From Fidelibacterota bacterium (lineage in GTDB: Bacteria; Fidelibacterota; Marinisomatia; SCGC-AAA003-L08; D37C17): a stretch of 64,000 bases of DNA. A model generated the notes under the pieces. The model was not told the origin of the DNA. It saw only the letters and a list, made by a program, of their open reading frames with translations, and did not search any database. Of this stretch, positions 1 to 9,890 are shown piece by piece. A program made the position numbers and the translations under genes. Numbering within the stretch: position 1 is the stretch's first letter; each line of letters begins with the position of its first letter. The stretch is from positions 59,300 through 123,299 of the forward strand of contig JACNLQ010000049.1 in the NCBI GenBank assembly GCA_014381415.1, in the 5' to 3' direction.

Positions 1-450
1 CATGGTATCGGTTACAATATATTCTGCGGAGGGAGTTAATTTGGCTACAGACGATTGTAGATCCGGGTGGATATTTCCTAAAAAGACTAGTGGAGATAAT
101 CGGTCGGCTTCCTGAATGGAGGGAGTAAAATTCTCAAATACGCCCAATTCAGTAAAGAGGGTATCCCGCGTAGAATAATCATCGCTGTATTTACCACCCC
201 AGCGAAAGGTTGAACCAGTTTCAACAAGTATATTATCGGTATTTATATTCCGCGATTGAAATAACTTCCAACCCTCTTCTGGATAGTCGTCGCCAACGAC
301 CCCCACTAACTTTACCGGAGCCAGCAATCCTGCGGAAATTGAGAAATAAGTTGCAGATCCGCCCAAAATATCTTGTCGATTACCATGGGGCGTTTCCAGT
401 GTATCAATTGCTATAGAGCCTACAGCAAGTATTGTTTTTTGTTTATTCAT
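1..450 (-). CDS. PfkB-family carbohydrate/nucleoside kinase, N-terminal part (C-terminus beyond window start)
   Basis: Manual minus-strand translation from ATG at 450: MNKQKTILAVGSIAIDTLETPHGNRQDILGGSATYFSISAGLLAPVKLVGVVGDDYPEEGW..., typical PfkB N-terminus. Absent from the ORF track because it is open at the window edge. Confidence 0.85.
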   Translation of the reverse strand, partial: MNKQKTILAVGSIAIDTLETPHGNRQDILGGSATYFSISAGLLAPVKLVGVVGDDYPEEGWKLFQSRNINTDNILVETGSTFRWGGKYSDDYSTRDTLFTELGVFENFTPSIQEADRLSPLVFLGNIHPDLQSSVAKLTPSAEYIVTDTM

Positions 451-516
451 AGGGCGTAAATATTAGCATTTTTATCTATCTTTATACAATGATGAAATCT
501 GCCTTATATTTCAAAT

Positions 517-1020
517 ATGGGATATTTAGAATTCTGCTCAAATTGCGGCAAAAAAAATAAGTTTGGAGAAAAAGATGGCAATAAGCGATATTTTTGTTTG
601 CATTGCAGCGCCATCCATTATGAAAACCCAAAACCAACAGCCACTTTAATATGCATGCATGAAAATCAATTGCTGTTAGTGAAAAGGGCAGTTGATCCCG
701 GAAGGGGAATGTGGGGCTTGCCTGGTGGATTTATAGAAAGAGGAGAGACGCCTGAAATGGGCGCAATAAGAGAACTTTTAGAAGAAACAAACTTACAAGG
801 AAGTGTGAGTAATTTGCTGGGTACATGCAGTCATTTTAATACCGTCTTTGGAGATATTTTACTAATGGGGCTGGAAATACAAATTGAGGATTGGTCTTCA
901 CTGAAAGCAGGGGATGATGCTGAAGAGGCGGTTTTGTTTCCATTTGACGAACTGCCAAAACTTGCCTTTCCCTGCCATGAAAAAATTGTAAATATGTATA
1001 GGCAGAAATTATTATCATGA
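517..1020 (+). CDS. NUDIX hydrolase with N-terminal zinc-ribbon
   Basis: CxxC...CxxC ribbon (CSNCGKK...CLHCSA) and Nudix box GGFIERGETPEMGAIRELLEETNL. Confidence 0.9.
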   Translation: MGYLEFCSNCGKKNKFGEKDGNKRYFCLHCSAIHYENPKPTATLICMHENQLLLVKRAVDPGRGMWGLPGGFIERGETPEMGAIRELLEETNLQGSVSNLLGTCSHFNTVFGDILLMGLEIQIEDWSSLKAGDDAEEAVLFPFDELPKLAFPCHEKIVNMYRQKLLS

Positions 1021-1439
1021 CTCAAAAACCAATGCAGAAAAACATTCTTGTTATCCATGGACCTAATATGAATTTATTAGGTCATAGAAAAATAGAAGCC
1101 AATCCAAATATTACTTTAGACAAACTAAACAAAAATTTGCGTAAAGTGGCAAACGGGTTAGAGTTGAAACTGAAGATTATTCAAACCAATGATGAATCCC
1201 GAGCAGTCAATATAGTTCAAAGGCAGCGCAACAAAATTTGTGGACTGCTTCTTTTTCCCGGACCATGGCAAAAATCAGCTTATGCTTTACAAGACACCCT
1301 GGAGTTGTTGTCTATACCATTTGTAACCATTTCATTAGGTGATAAGGTGGAGGTGCTACAAGGGTTAAAAAACTTCGAGGAAGTGGATATTTATAAAGCA
1401 GGCGAATTGGCACTTATTCACCTGTCAGGTTCAATTTAA
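1017..1439 (+). CDS. Type II 3-dehydroquinate dehydratase (AroQ)-like protein, probably degenerate
   Basis: ILVIHGPNMNLLGHRK start and overall AroQ layout, but canonical active-site motifs altered (see findings). Confidence 0.7.
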   Translation: MTQKPMQKNILVIHGPNMNLLGHRKIEANPNITLDKLNKNLRKVANGLELKLKIIQTNDESRAVNIVQRQRNKICGLLLFPGPWQKSAYALQDTLELLSIPFVTISLGDKVEVLQGLKNFEEVDIYKAGELALIHLSGSI

Positions 1440-2204
1440 TTGCAATAGTTCAGGCAAATCATCCACGGAATTGATAATATAGTCCGGTTTGATTGCAGAG
1501 CAATTTAGACTTTCTCTCCTATATTTTCCAGTTCTAACCAAAACGGACTGCATACCCACATTGTTGGCGCCACGAATATCACCATCAATATCATCACCCA
1601 CCATATAAATTGATTTAAAGGGCAGCCCCCAGGGCGTCACTGCCAGCTGAAATAAGTGGGGATTAGGCTTGCCAATGACTACGGCTTCTTTTCCTGTGGC
1701 AAATTCCAAGCCCGCAACAAAAGCGCCTAAATCTAAGGTTAGCTCATTACCCGAATGCCAAAATTTGTTCTTATGCATTGCCACTATTTCAGCCCCATTT
1801 AGTATTTTGTTAAATAGAGTATTTAACAGATCAAAGCTAAACTGATTGCCCATATCTCCTAAGACAATAGCTTGTGGGTTTTCAGCATGTAATTCAAAAT
1901 CTGAGAAATCCTCCTCCATATCTTTATCTGGTACGACCAGCGCAATTTTTTTATAACCCTTGATTTTACAATATTCTACAGCAGCATGGGGAGCGGCAAA
2001 AACTTCCTCAACGTCTAAAGTTAAACCCATTGATTGCAGCCTGGTGATCAAATTCTTTTTAGTCATTCGGGTAGTATTGGTAATAAAGCGGAAGGGGATA
2101 TTGTTTTGTCGAATTAGGTTGATTGATTCCTTTGCGCCAGAAATTAGAGAATCCCCCTGATAAATCACTCCATCTAAATCAAACAATATCCCGATTTTAT
2201 GCAT
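1431..2204 (-). CDS. HAD-IIA family (NagD-like) hydrolase
   Basis: MHKIGILFDLDGVIYQGDSLISGAKE..., FITNTTR, GKPNPHLF, MVGDDIDGDIRGANN. Start chosen at 2204 (ATGCATAA overlap with dapF stop) rather than 2309. Confidence 0.88.
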   Translation of the reverse strand: MHKIGILFDLDGVIYQGDSLISGAKESINLIRQNNIPFRFITNTTRMTKKNLITRLQSMGLTLDVEEVFAAPHAAVEYCKIKGYKKIALVVPDKDMEEDFSDFELHAENPQAIVLGDMGNQFSFDLLNTLFNKILNGAEIVAMHKNKFWHSGNELTLDLGAFVAGLEFATGKEAVVIGKPNPHLFQLAVTPWGLPFKSIYMVGDDIDGDIRGANNVGMQSVLVRTGKYRRESLNCSAIKPDYIINSVDDLPELLQLN

Positions 2205-3000
2205 AGTCTGAGTGGAAAGATGAAAATTCACTGGAAAATAAAATTTCTGCAGGACCTTCACAGCTGGCATCTTTCCAATTTTTATCAAAGGTAAATCGGA
2301 GTTTTCCACCGGGGGAGGCGGTAGTTATAGGGGAAGATAATCCAAGACTGTGGGATAGGTGAAATACCACAGCGGTTGACCCCGAAGAACAGGAGAGCAT
2401 CATTTGTTCAACACCCTTTTCATAGGTTCTAATTTGTATAGTCCCGTCATCTTCTAGTTTATAAAAATTAACATTAATACCCTTGGGCTGAAATATTTGG
2501 TGGTGGCGAATTCGCCTTCCTATATTGGTAACATATTCTTCGTCTAAATTATTTGATTCACATACAAAATGACGAGCGCCGCTATTAACAAAAAATCCAG
2601 CACATCCTTCTGGATTAAGCGCTTTAGATTTATATTCGGGTGTTCTCATACCCATCATAACCATTCCTTCACTTTTAATTTCAGACCAATACATACCCGC
2701 TCCTGTTTCAAACGTCATTTTTTGCTCAACCTTTCTAGACTGATACATAAACAGTGATGCGCATCGCGATCCATTTGCACAGAAAGTTTCCCAGGATCCG
2801 TCAGAATTATAATAATCAAGGGAAAAATCGTTTTTTTCAGAGGGAGAAATAATAAATAATCCATCTGCGCCTATGCCAGTATGGCGGTTACATAATCGTT
2901 GAATTATGGATTCTTTATCATCTACTTCGGGGAAATATTCTGATAAAATAAGAATGAAATCATTTCCATTGGCGTGGCATTTGGTAAAGGGTATTTTCAT
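2197..3000 (-). CDS. dapF: Diaminopimelate epimerase
   Basis: FTKCHANGNDFI, RHTGIGADGLFII, FCANGSRCAS, GVEQMMLSCSSGSTA: both catalytic Cys positions present. Confidence 0.88.
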   Translation of the reverse strand: MKIPFTKCHANGNDFILILSEYFPEVDDKESIIQRLCNRHTGIGADGLFIISPSEKNDFSLDYYNSDGSWETFCANGSRCASLFMYQSRKVEQKMTFETGAGMYWSEIKSEGMVMMGMRTPEYKSKALNPEGCAGFFVNSGARHFVCESNNLDEEYVTNIGRRIRHHQIFQPKGINVNFYKLEDDGTIQIRTYEKGVEQMMLSCSSGSTAVVFHLSHSLGLSSPITTASPGGKLRFTFDKNWKDASCEGPAEILFSSEFSSFHSDYA

Positions 3001-3226
3001 AAGTATATTTTTTAAGTGAAGTTCTACTTTTTAAATTAACCACAAATGAACACAGATAAACACAAATAATAAAGGACCCGTTCAACAATATTTCACCCAC
3101 AAACCACTGAAATAAAATGTAGGCAGGTGGACAAATCGGCAAGGGATGAGTACAAATTCTTTTGAAAAAAGTATAAACATAAACATTATTGATTTTAATT
3201 TTATTCCATCTAATAAAAGGAAATTA

Positions 3227-3937
3227 ATGGACTTTTCAAAAAGAGAAATAATTACCAGTTCCTGGAATAAATTGAAACCCAATTTTGGATTATTGGTTTT
3301 GGCAATTGTATTTATATTTGCACTTAATTTGTTTTTGGGCATAATACAAGATAGGCTGCTTGAAGATCTTACCGCTCAATCTATTCTATTTACCATTGCA
3401 GCTTATTTATTTCAAATGGGGCTTAATCTGGGAATGTTGAGAATATATTTAAATTTAATGCACAATCAAGGTGGAGAATTCCCTCAGTTATTTAGCAGCT
3501 TTCATTTATTAATACCATACTTAATGGCATCGCTATTGGTTATAACAATATTATTGGTTGCAGCTATTCCAGGAATTGTTCTCTTGCTATCCTCAATTTC
3601 AGTAGATTTAGACACCCTCCCAACCATAGAATCATTTGAGGGGCTGTCTATGGTAATTCCAATATTAATTATTATTATACCTTTTGTATATATTTCTTTA
3701 AGATTCCAATTTTATGATTATTTTTTGGTGGATGAAGAGTGCGGTATTGTTGAGGCGGTGAAGAAAAGTGCCGCCATAACCAAAGGCTATGTGATGGAAT
3801 TATTTTTATTGGGGGCAGTAATGTCCATCATTGTACTGATTTCCATCATTCCTCTTGGGGTGGGGTTGTTTATCAGCGTTCCCCTGTCTATTATGGTGAA
3901 CACCTATGTATTTGAGAAGCTTAAGAAAAAGCCCTAA
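3227..3937 (+). CDS. Multi-pass membrane protein, DUF975-like
   Basis: Several hydrophobic segments; internal ATG at 3227 preceded by AAAAGG is the better start than 3146. Confidence 0.6.
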   Translation: MDFSKREIITSSWNKLKPNFGLLVLAIVFIFALNLFLGIIQDRLLEDLTAQSILFTIAAYLFQMGLNLGMLRIYLNLMHNQGGEFPQLFSSFHLLIPYLMASLLVITILLVAAIPGIVLLLSSISVDLDTLPTIESFEGLSMVIPILIIIIPFVYISLRFQFYDYFLVDEECGIVEAVKKSAAITKGYVMELFLLGAVMSIIVLISIIPLGVGLFISVPLSIMVNTYVFEKLKKKP

Positions 3938-4599
3938 AGATGAATTAATGATCCGTTTTCTTCGGATAATAATAAGGATTCAATTTTCAAAGCTATTTGT
4001 TTAGGGCTCACCCAATTGCCGTGGTCAGCATCAGGCATTTGATTTCTATTAGCGGGAGTATCAATAATGCCGGGCAATAGGGCATTACAGGTAATTCCAT
4101 TCCCATTTTCCAGAGCGATTATTTTAGTAAGCATGTGAACAGCAGCTTTACTGGTGGAGTATGGTCCGGTGAGGGGCATCCCTTTAACAGCCGCTTGGGC
4201 CCCCATATTCACAATTCTCCCCCAATCATTTTGCTTCATTTTTGGCAGAATCTGTTGACAACAATTCAGAGTAGTCATAAAGTTTGTATTATACATATAA
4301 TTCCAATCATCATGACCCTCTTCTACATGATTTCCCATGGTGAATCCACCAACAATATTAAGCCAGGCGTGAACATTTCCCACCTCATCATTTATCCAAG
4401 AAATGGCATTTCCAATAGAATAATGATCCAGGGGATCCATTTCAATAATGGCTGAATTATTTTCATTTTCAACATTTTCCGAAAGCTGTCTTACAGTGCC
4501 CACTACAAAAGCAGCTCTGTTTGAAAAATTAGATATTAATTCTGAGGCTACAGTACCGTTAGCCCCTGTAATTACAATATTCATTTCATTTAATTTCAT
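3934..4599 (-). CDS. SDR-family oxidoreductase
   Basis: Rossmann VITGANGTVASEL, YSTSKAAVHMLTK (YxxxK). Confidence 0.88.
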   Translation of the reverse strand: MKLNEMNIVITGANGTVASELISNFSNRAAFVVGTVRQLSENVENENNSAIIEMDPLDHYSIGNAISWINDEVGNVHAWLNIVGGFTMGNHVEEGHDDWNYMYNTNFMTTLNCCQQILPKMKQNDWGRIVNMGAQAAVKGMPLTGPYSTSKAAVHMLTKIIALENGNGITCNALLPGIIDTPANRNQMPDADHGNWVSPKQIALKIESLLLSEENGSLIHL

Positions 4600-5302
4600 G
4601 TGATTCTCCTAATAATTCTTTAATTTTCGTTTCAACTTTATTTTTAAGACCATTTATTCCTAAATCTGAATATTCTGAAACGTTGGTGGGAGCGCCAATG
4701 TTTATAGAAATTGACCCCGGTTTCATCCACCACCTATCTTTTGGTTTAAAACTATAAGCACCTGAAACCCCAACGGGCAATATGGCGGTATTGGTATTAA
4801 TTGCCATGTGAAACCCCCCCTTTTTTAATTCCCTCATTTTTCCATCTAATGGTCTGGTGCCTTCGGGGAGAATGCCAATATGAATACCCTGCTTTAATAC
4901 ATCTTCAGCTTTTTTAATACTTTCAAAGGCAGCCTGACGGTTTTTCCGTTCTATAGGGATAGCCTGAATTCGCTTAATAATTGAGGAAAAAACAGGTATT
5001 TTAAAATTTTCTACAGCCGTAATGCCTGTCCAGGCACCTTTTGGAATTAGAGGAAAAATAAAAACATCAAGAAAGCTTGAATGATTCATCATAATTATAT
5101 AGGTACCATCTGATGGAAATTCCCCTCTTATTTTGGGCCATAGTAATAAAGAAGCCATCATAAATCGGCAGCAAATTTTTACAGAACCGTAAAATAGGGG
5201 GAGAAAAATAAAACCAGATAAAATTAAAATAATGGCTATCAAGATAAATGCCAAAAACCCGCTTAGATATAATACCAATGACAATAGTTTAAATTTTAAC
5301 AT
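4586..5302 (-). CDS. plsC: 1-acyl-sn-glycerol-3-phosphate acyltransferase
   Basis: NHSSFLD (NHxxxxD) and LPEGTRP motifs, N-terminal TM. Confidence 0.85.
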   Translation of the reverse strand: MLKFKLLSLVLYLSGFLAFILIAIILILSGFIFLPLFYGSVKICCRFMMASLLLWPKIRGEFPSDGTYIIMMNHSSFLDVFIFPLIPKGAWTGITAVENFKIPVFSSIIKRIQAIPIERKNRQAAFESIKKAEDVLKQGIHIGILPEGTRPLDGKMRELKKGGFHMAINTNTAILPVGVSGAYSFKPKDRWWMKPGSISINIGAPTNVSEYSDLGINGLKNKVETKIKELLGESHEIK

Positions 5303-6381
5303 ATACCATCTTCAATAAAAAGCTTGTCAAACAGCTTGTGATTGGCTTTTGGGAAAGGAAGCCGCTTAATATCTTCTGGATTAATCCATTTCCAACCATC
5401 ACAGCCCAGAGCTTTGGGCGAACCGCTTAGGTAGTCACAGTGATAAGCATCCATGGTGATAGAAAAATGGGTATAGGCATGTTTAATTTGCTTTAGAAGG
5501 GAGGTGGGCTGAACCTGAACTCCCAGCTCTTCCTTGATTTCTCGAATAATACATTCCTGGGCATTTTCACCTGTTTCAATTTTACCACCAGGGAATTCCC
5601 ACAAGCCACCAAGCAGTCCATTTTCTCGTCGTTTAGAAATTAATATTTGACCCTTATTCCAAACTATGCCAACAGCAATATCGTAATGTGGTTTTTTTGG
5701 TGGCTTCACCTTAATTGGAAATTTGTCAACAGAATTATCAACCAGGGCCTTGCAAAACACAGCTACAGGACAGGCGCTACACTTAAGATTGCCTGCTGTG
5801 CAAATTTCACGCCCCAAATCCATGATTGCCTGATTAAAATCACCGGGTCTATCTATTGGAATATGGTTTTCATAGTAATTGTAAATTATATTTGAATTTT
5901 TAGGATAAGGTAAATCAATCATTTCCATCCGCGCTGCCACTCTGATAGCGTTTGCATCCACCGCAGGAAGGGGCTGATGAAAGGCAATGGACATTACAGC
6001 CGCTGAAATATAAGGTCCCACCCCGGGCAATTTAGAAAATTCATCTGGATCAGAGGGAATAATACCATTAAAACTATCAGCAATAATCTGACTGGATTTA
6101 TGAAAATTACGAGCACGGCTATAATATCCCAATCCCTCCCATTGTTTTAGTATTTGTTCCTGTGTGGCTTTGGCAACTGACTGTATTGTGGGGAATTTTT
6201 GTATCCATTTTTTGTAATAGGGCAACACTGTGGCAACCTGCGTTTGCTGTAACATCACCTCAGATAAATAAATTTTATAGGGATCATTGCAATCTCTCCA
6301 GGGGAAATTACATCGACGACTATCATACCAATTAAGTAGATGAGTAGCAAATTCAGAATTATTTTTCTTCGCCACAATCAC
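5296..6381 (-). CDS. mutY: A/G-specific adenine glycosylase with C-terminal NUDIX domain
   Basis: FPWRDCNDPYKIYLSEVMLQQTQV, LPGVGPYISAAV HhH, Fe-S C-x6-C-x2-C-x5-C (CTAGNLKCSACPVAVFC). Likely start GTG at 6381 in a GTGA overlap with the MarR stop; track shows 6408. Confidence 0.93.
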   Translation of the reverse strand: MIVAKKNNSEFATHLLNWYDSRRCNFPWRDCNDPYKIYLSEVMLQQTQVATVLPYYKKWIQKFPTIQSVAKATQEQILKQWEGLGYYSRARNFHKSSQIIADSFNGIIPSDPDEFSKLPGVGPYISAAVMSIAFHQPLPAVDANAIRVAARMEMIDLPYPKNSNIIYNYYENHIPIDRPGDFNQAIMDLGREICTAGNLKCSACPVAVFCKALVDNSVDKFPIKVKPPKKPHYDIAVGIVWNKGQILISKRRENGLLGGLWEFPGGKIETGENAQECIIREIKEELGVQVQPTSLLKQIKHAYTHFSITMDAYHCDYLSGSPKALGCDGWKWINPEDIKRLPFPKANHKLFDKLFIEDGIC

Positions 6382-6797
6382 TTCTCCCTGATGCAATCCA
6401 TTGCCCACACCAGCTTTTCTAACATTTCAGGTATATTTTCTTGATCGTCTAAATCAATATGTTTCAGCATAGAATAATTCAAATCAACCAGGAAGGATTC
6501 AAGTTGTGTAACAATAGTTCTTCCTTTCTCAGTAAGATGGACTTTTAATACCCTTTTGTCATAACTATCTTTTTTTCTTAGAACCAGCTCCAATTTATCC
6601 AACTTCTGTATATTCCTCGTGAGAGTGCTATTATCTAATCCCAGTTTATGTGCCAGGTTAGACATAGAAATGCCATCGGTTGAAATAGCCAAAAGATGAA
6701 AAGCCTGTGGAGCGGTAAGGGATAATTGGGAAGCGTATTGCCTTAATAAGGCATTATAATGAATGGTTAAATCCGTAAGAAGTTCTGGAATGTTCAT
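6378..6797 (-). CDS. MarR-family transcriptional regulator
   Basis: wHTH: LTAPQAFHLLAISTDGISMSNLAHKLGLDNSTLTRNIQKLDKLELVLRKKDSYDKRVLKVHLTEKG. Confidence 0.88.
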   Translation of the reverse strand: MNIPELLTDLTIHYNALLRQYASQLSLTAPQAFHLLAISTDGISMSNLAHKLGLDNSTLTRNIQKLDKLELVLRKKDSYDKRVLKVHLTEKGRTIVTQLESFLVDLNYSMLKHIDLDDQENIPEMLEKLVWAMDCIREK

Positions 6798-6814
6798 TAT
6801 TGTATATTACAACA

Positions 6815-7480
6815 TTATTTATTCCCCTGCAATAATTCTTCAATCATAATATGCGTAATTTCATCCAAACGAGAAATCACACGGTGTGCAATGGATAGCT
6901 GTGAATCGGGAACAGATCCTGTTTTGGCTATGACAAATGCGCCAGCTGCCAAGCCAGATTGAATACCGTGGAGAGAGTCTTCAATAATTACCGTATTTTC
7001 CGGTTTAACCTGGAGCCGCCCCATCATAGCGAGATATGGTTCGGGGTGGGGTTTGTTCCTTTCTGTATCATCGCCGGAAATGATATGTTCAAATAAATCA
7101 TCTAATTCGATAAGTGTGCGAAGCCAGTCTAAATTGTGCCTGGGAGATGCAGTTACCAGTCCAATTTTGTAATGCTGCTTTACCATTTTATGCAACTGAT
7201 GAAAACCAGGCATAAAGGCCAAGCTTTTCATAAATTCATCACGGACATACGCTCGACCTTTTTCCATAAAAACATTTTTATCTTCCGTTATTTTGTAGCG
7301 TTTCATGCTGAGATCAAAAAAATCTTGTTCTGCACATCCTCGAAATAACGACCAATCTTCTTCGGGTATTGTAACACCGTATTCTCTAAACAAACGGATT
7401 TCAGCTTTGGTATACAGAGGTTCTGTATCCAGAATTACCCCATCCATATCGAAAATCACAGCTTTGTTAAAAATGGTCAT
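6815..7480 (-). CDS. HAD-superfamily phosphatase (beta-phosphoglucomutase-like)
   Basis: FDMDGVILDTEPLY, VTASPRHN, KPHPEPYL, IEDSLHGIQSGLAAG. Confidence 0.9.
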   Translation of the reverse strand: MTIFNKAVIFDMDGVILDTEPLYTKAEIRLFREYGVTIPEEDWSLFRGCAEQDFFDLSMKRYKITEDKNVFMEKGRAYVRDEFMKSLAFMPGFHQLHKMVKQHYKIGLVTASPRHNLDWLRTLIELDDLFEHIISGDDTERNKPHPEPYLAMMGRLQVKPENTVIIEDSLHGIQSGLAAGAFVIAKTGSVPDSQLSIAHRVISRLDEITHIMIEELLQGNK

Positions 7481-8637
7481 TTAAGAGAATATAATAATTT
7501 GCAGTGATTTTTGTATAATACAATCAGATCATCTCTTTCAGGCTTGCTAACATTATGCCCAACTATCGCTTGATGGTCATAATTGAGGCGCGGCATTGTT
7601 ACCCAAGAACCTTTTTCAGCCTTGCCAGAGTAAAGGGGCATATTAACATCTCCAATTGTTGTCATGGAAACCGTGTTACAAATTCCATCATTTTCGTACC
7701 AACTGCTATCTGGAGAATTTTCATCACTTCCTATAAGCATTCCAATAGGCCAGAGGTGAAATGACATATTTTTATCAGGTTTATGTGTGGGGCCATTATT
7801 TTTCTTTATTGTGGAAAATGTGGGGATAGAAAAATAATAGACATCCTTATCGGCGTGGTAACTGTTATTAAATTCTGCAGCGCCTTCAATTGATAAATCC
7901 CAGGTGCATAGATTTTTTTCATTGCTCACAGGTGATTGGGCAATTCGAACATAATATTCTTTTAGGGACTCATTGGGTCGTTTTTCTAAATGCCAGTGTT
8001 CTAAGTCAAAACTATATAAATCGTCAATTTTCTCATTATCAATTCCCCCAAACCAGGGAGCCAAATTTAGCGCGAAGGGAAAAACATCCAGCATGAGCGG
8101 TACGAGAGTGGTGCCATTATGGGGAGTAGAAATAGTGGTGATGCTTGCGATCCACCCAGCAAATTCATTTGAAAGCAGGGGAGAGTCATCACCCTCAAAT
8201 GAGGTTTGCAATAACACCTCCAGCATTTTAGCAGTGGAACCGCCCTGACTATGGCCTATTAAATGAACAGGGTTTTCGGCACTCCATTGTGGATAAAAAC
8301 CGGGATGGTTTTTTCCAACGGGTTTTTGAATGATATCATAATTTTCAGCCTTTTCATTTCCATAGTCAACCTGGCCTCCTTTAATTTGGTAAAAGGCTTC
8401 TATTGCCCTATCCCAATTTGGTGAAATTGGTCCTACAGACACAGTATATACTTCATGGCCGGCGGACTGTAATTCAGCTTCTAAATCTGTTTTCCCGCCC
8501 CAATAATAATATCCAGCCATTTCATCCCTGCCCCAACCAAGAAATCCATGAATGAGTATAATAGGGTAATTGTTTTGAGAAAGTAATATCCCTGAAAAGC
8601 AGAGATATATCCCAACATGAAAATACCTACGTATCAT
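7477..8637 (-). CDS. Secreted lipase, alpha/beta hydrolase fold
   Basis: Signal-like N-terminus, YPIILIHGFLGWGRDEM, nucleophile elbow GHSQGG; resembles Staphylococcus/Geobacillus-type lipases. Confidence 0.85.
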   Translation of the reverse strand: MIRRYFHVGIYLCFSGILLSQNNYPIILIHGFLGWGRDEMAGYYYWGGKTDLEAELQSAGHEVYTVSVGPISPNWDRAIEAFYQIKGGQVDYGNEKAENYDIIQKPVGKNHPGFYPQWSAENPVHLIGHSQGGSTAKMLEVLLQTSFEGDDSPLLSNEFAGWIASITTISTPHNGTTLVPLMLDVFPFALNLAPWFGGIDNEKIDDLYSFDLEHWHLEKRPNESLKEYYVRIAQSPVSNEKNLCTWDLSIEGAAEFNNSYHADKDVYYFSIPTFSTIKKNNGPTHKPDKNMSFHLWPIGMLIGSDENSPDSSWYENDGICNTVSMTTIGDVNMPLYSGKAEKGSWVTMPRLNYDHQAIVGHNVSKPERDDLIVLYKNHCKLLYSLK

Positions 8638-9872
8638 TTTTTAGAATCATTCAGCGCTTTAATCCGACTTAGCACTGGAGGGTGGGAATAACCAAGCCAA
8701 ACCGTTAAAGCATGGGGTGTTAAATTTCCCAAATTAGTTACGGTTAGCTTTTTTAATCCTTCAATTAAATATTTACCTGTGCCGACAGATGTTTTGGCAA
8801 AGGCATCTGCTTCAAACTCATGCTTTCGGGAAATGGCATTGACTACAAAAGACATAATTAATTCAATGGGCGAATACAAAATACTGAAGAAGAGCAGGCT
8901 TGCATAAATAGAAACATTTTCCATTTTAAAAGCAGCAAATAGACTTTCATTATTTAAAAACAGGGAAAGCAGAAAAAACATGATCCCCGTTTGTATAACA
9001 CCCATTATAATGCCCTTGATATTATGCTTCTTTTTATAATGCCCAACCTCATGCGCAATGATTGACAACAGCTCATCTTCGCTGTGATTTTCAATTAACG
9101 TATCAAAGAGAGCAATGCGCTTATTTTTACCCAATCCTGAAAAATAGGCATTGGACTTTGACGATCTGCGGGAACCATCCATCACATCAATTCTGCTGAT
9201 AGGAAAATTCACTTTTTGTGCAAAATCATTAATTTTATCTTTCAGCCGACCATCTTCTAAGGGTGTAAAAGTGTTGAACAGGGGGGCAATAAACAAAGTG
9301 AATAGTGGCTGGATCAATACAAGAAAAGCAGATAAGACTATCCAGGCATACAACCAGGCAAAATCTCCAAATTTGTTAAAAAAGAATAGAATCAGGGACA
9401 AGATCAGTCCGCCTATTATAATTAGGAGGATATAACTTTTGATTTTGTCTAACAGGTAAGTTTTAGGGGTGGTTTTATTAAATCCATAATTTTCTTCAAT
9501 TATAAAAGTGCGATATAATGAAAATGGGGTGCTGATTATATCTTGAATAAGAAATAAAACCCCGAAAAACACCAGTCCGGTTACGATGGGAGAAAACCCA
9601 AAACTGTTTATCCACACATCTACATTATTAAAAAGCCCCAGGAGAATTACTAATAGAATGAGCAGTAAATCAAAGCTGGATGTGAGATAGGAAAAGCGAG
9701 TATTTTCCCGTATATATGCTTGAGATCGGGCATATTCGCTCTCGCTATAATGTCCTTTAAATTCATCGTGCAATTTTGAAGATAAATTTTTTAGGTCAAG
9801 ATAGCTGGAAAGATTATGGAGAAAAAATTGAAGGATCAATGCTCCTATGATAATATCAAGGTAAATGTTCAT
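8634..9872 (-). CDS. M48 family (STE24/CAAX protease-like) metallopeptidase
   Basis: HEVGHYKKKH zinc motif, SNAYFSGLGKNKRIALFDTLI, multiple TMs, EFEADAFA. Confidence 0.92.
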   Translation of the reverse strand: MNIYLDIIIGALILQFFLHNLSSYLDLKNLSSKLHDEFKGHYSESEYARSQAYIRENTRFSYLTSSFDLLLILLVILLGLFNNVDVWINSFGFSPIVTGLVFFGVLFLIQDIISTPFSLYRTFIIEENYGFNKTTPKTYLLDKIKSYILLIIIGGLILSLILFFFNKFGDFAWLYAWIVLSAFLVLIQPLFTLFIAPLFNTFTPLEDGRLKDKINDFAQKVNFPISRIDVMDGSRRSSKSNAYFSGLGKNKRIALFDTLIENHSEDELLSIIAHEVGHYKKKHNIKGIIMGVIQTGIMFFLLSLFLNNESLFAAFKMENVSIYASLLFFSILYSPIELIMSFVVNAISRKHEFEADAFAKTSVGTGKYLIEGLKKLTVTNLGNLTPHALTVWLGYSHPPVLSRIKALNDSKK

Positions 9873-9890
9873 AATATTTGGATATAGAGG

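Noticed and set aside
3001-3145. Intergenic sequence including AACCACAAATGAACACAGATAAACACAAAT considered as a regulatory repeat
   Set aside because: Resembles a commonly dispersed intergenic sequence type, with no clear structure visible here; also echoed at 36487-36515 (ACAGATGAGCACGGATTAACACAAA), but too short and diverged to call without a genome-wide search.
4135-4455. Plus-strand 106-aa ORF
   Set aside because: Antisense to the SDR gene, no domain.
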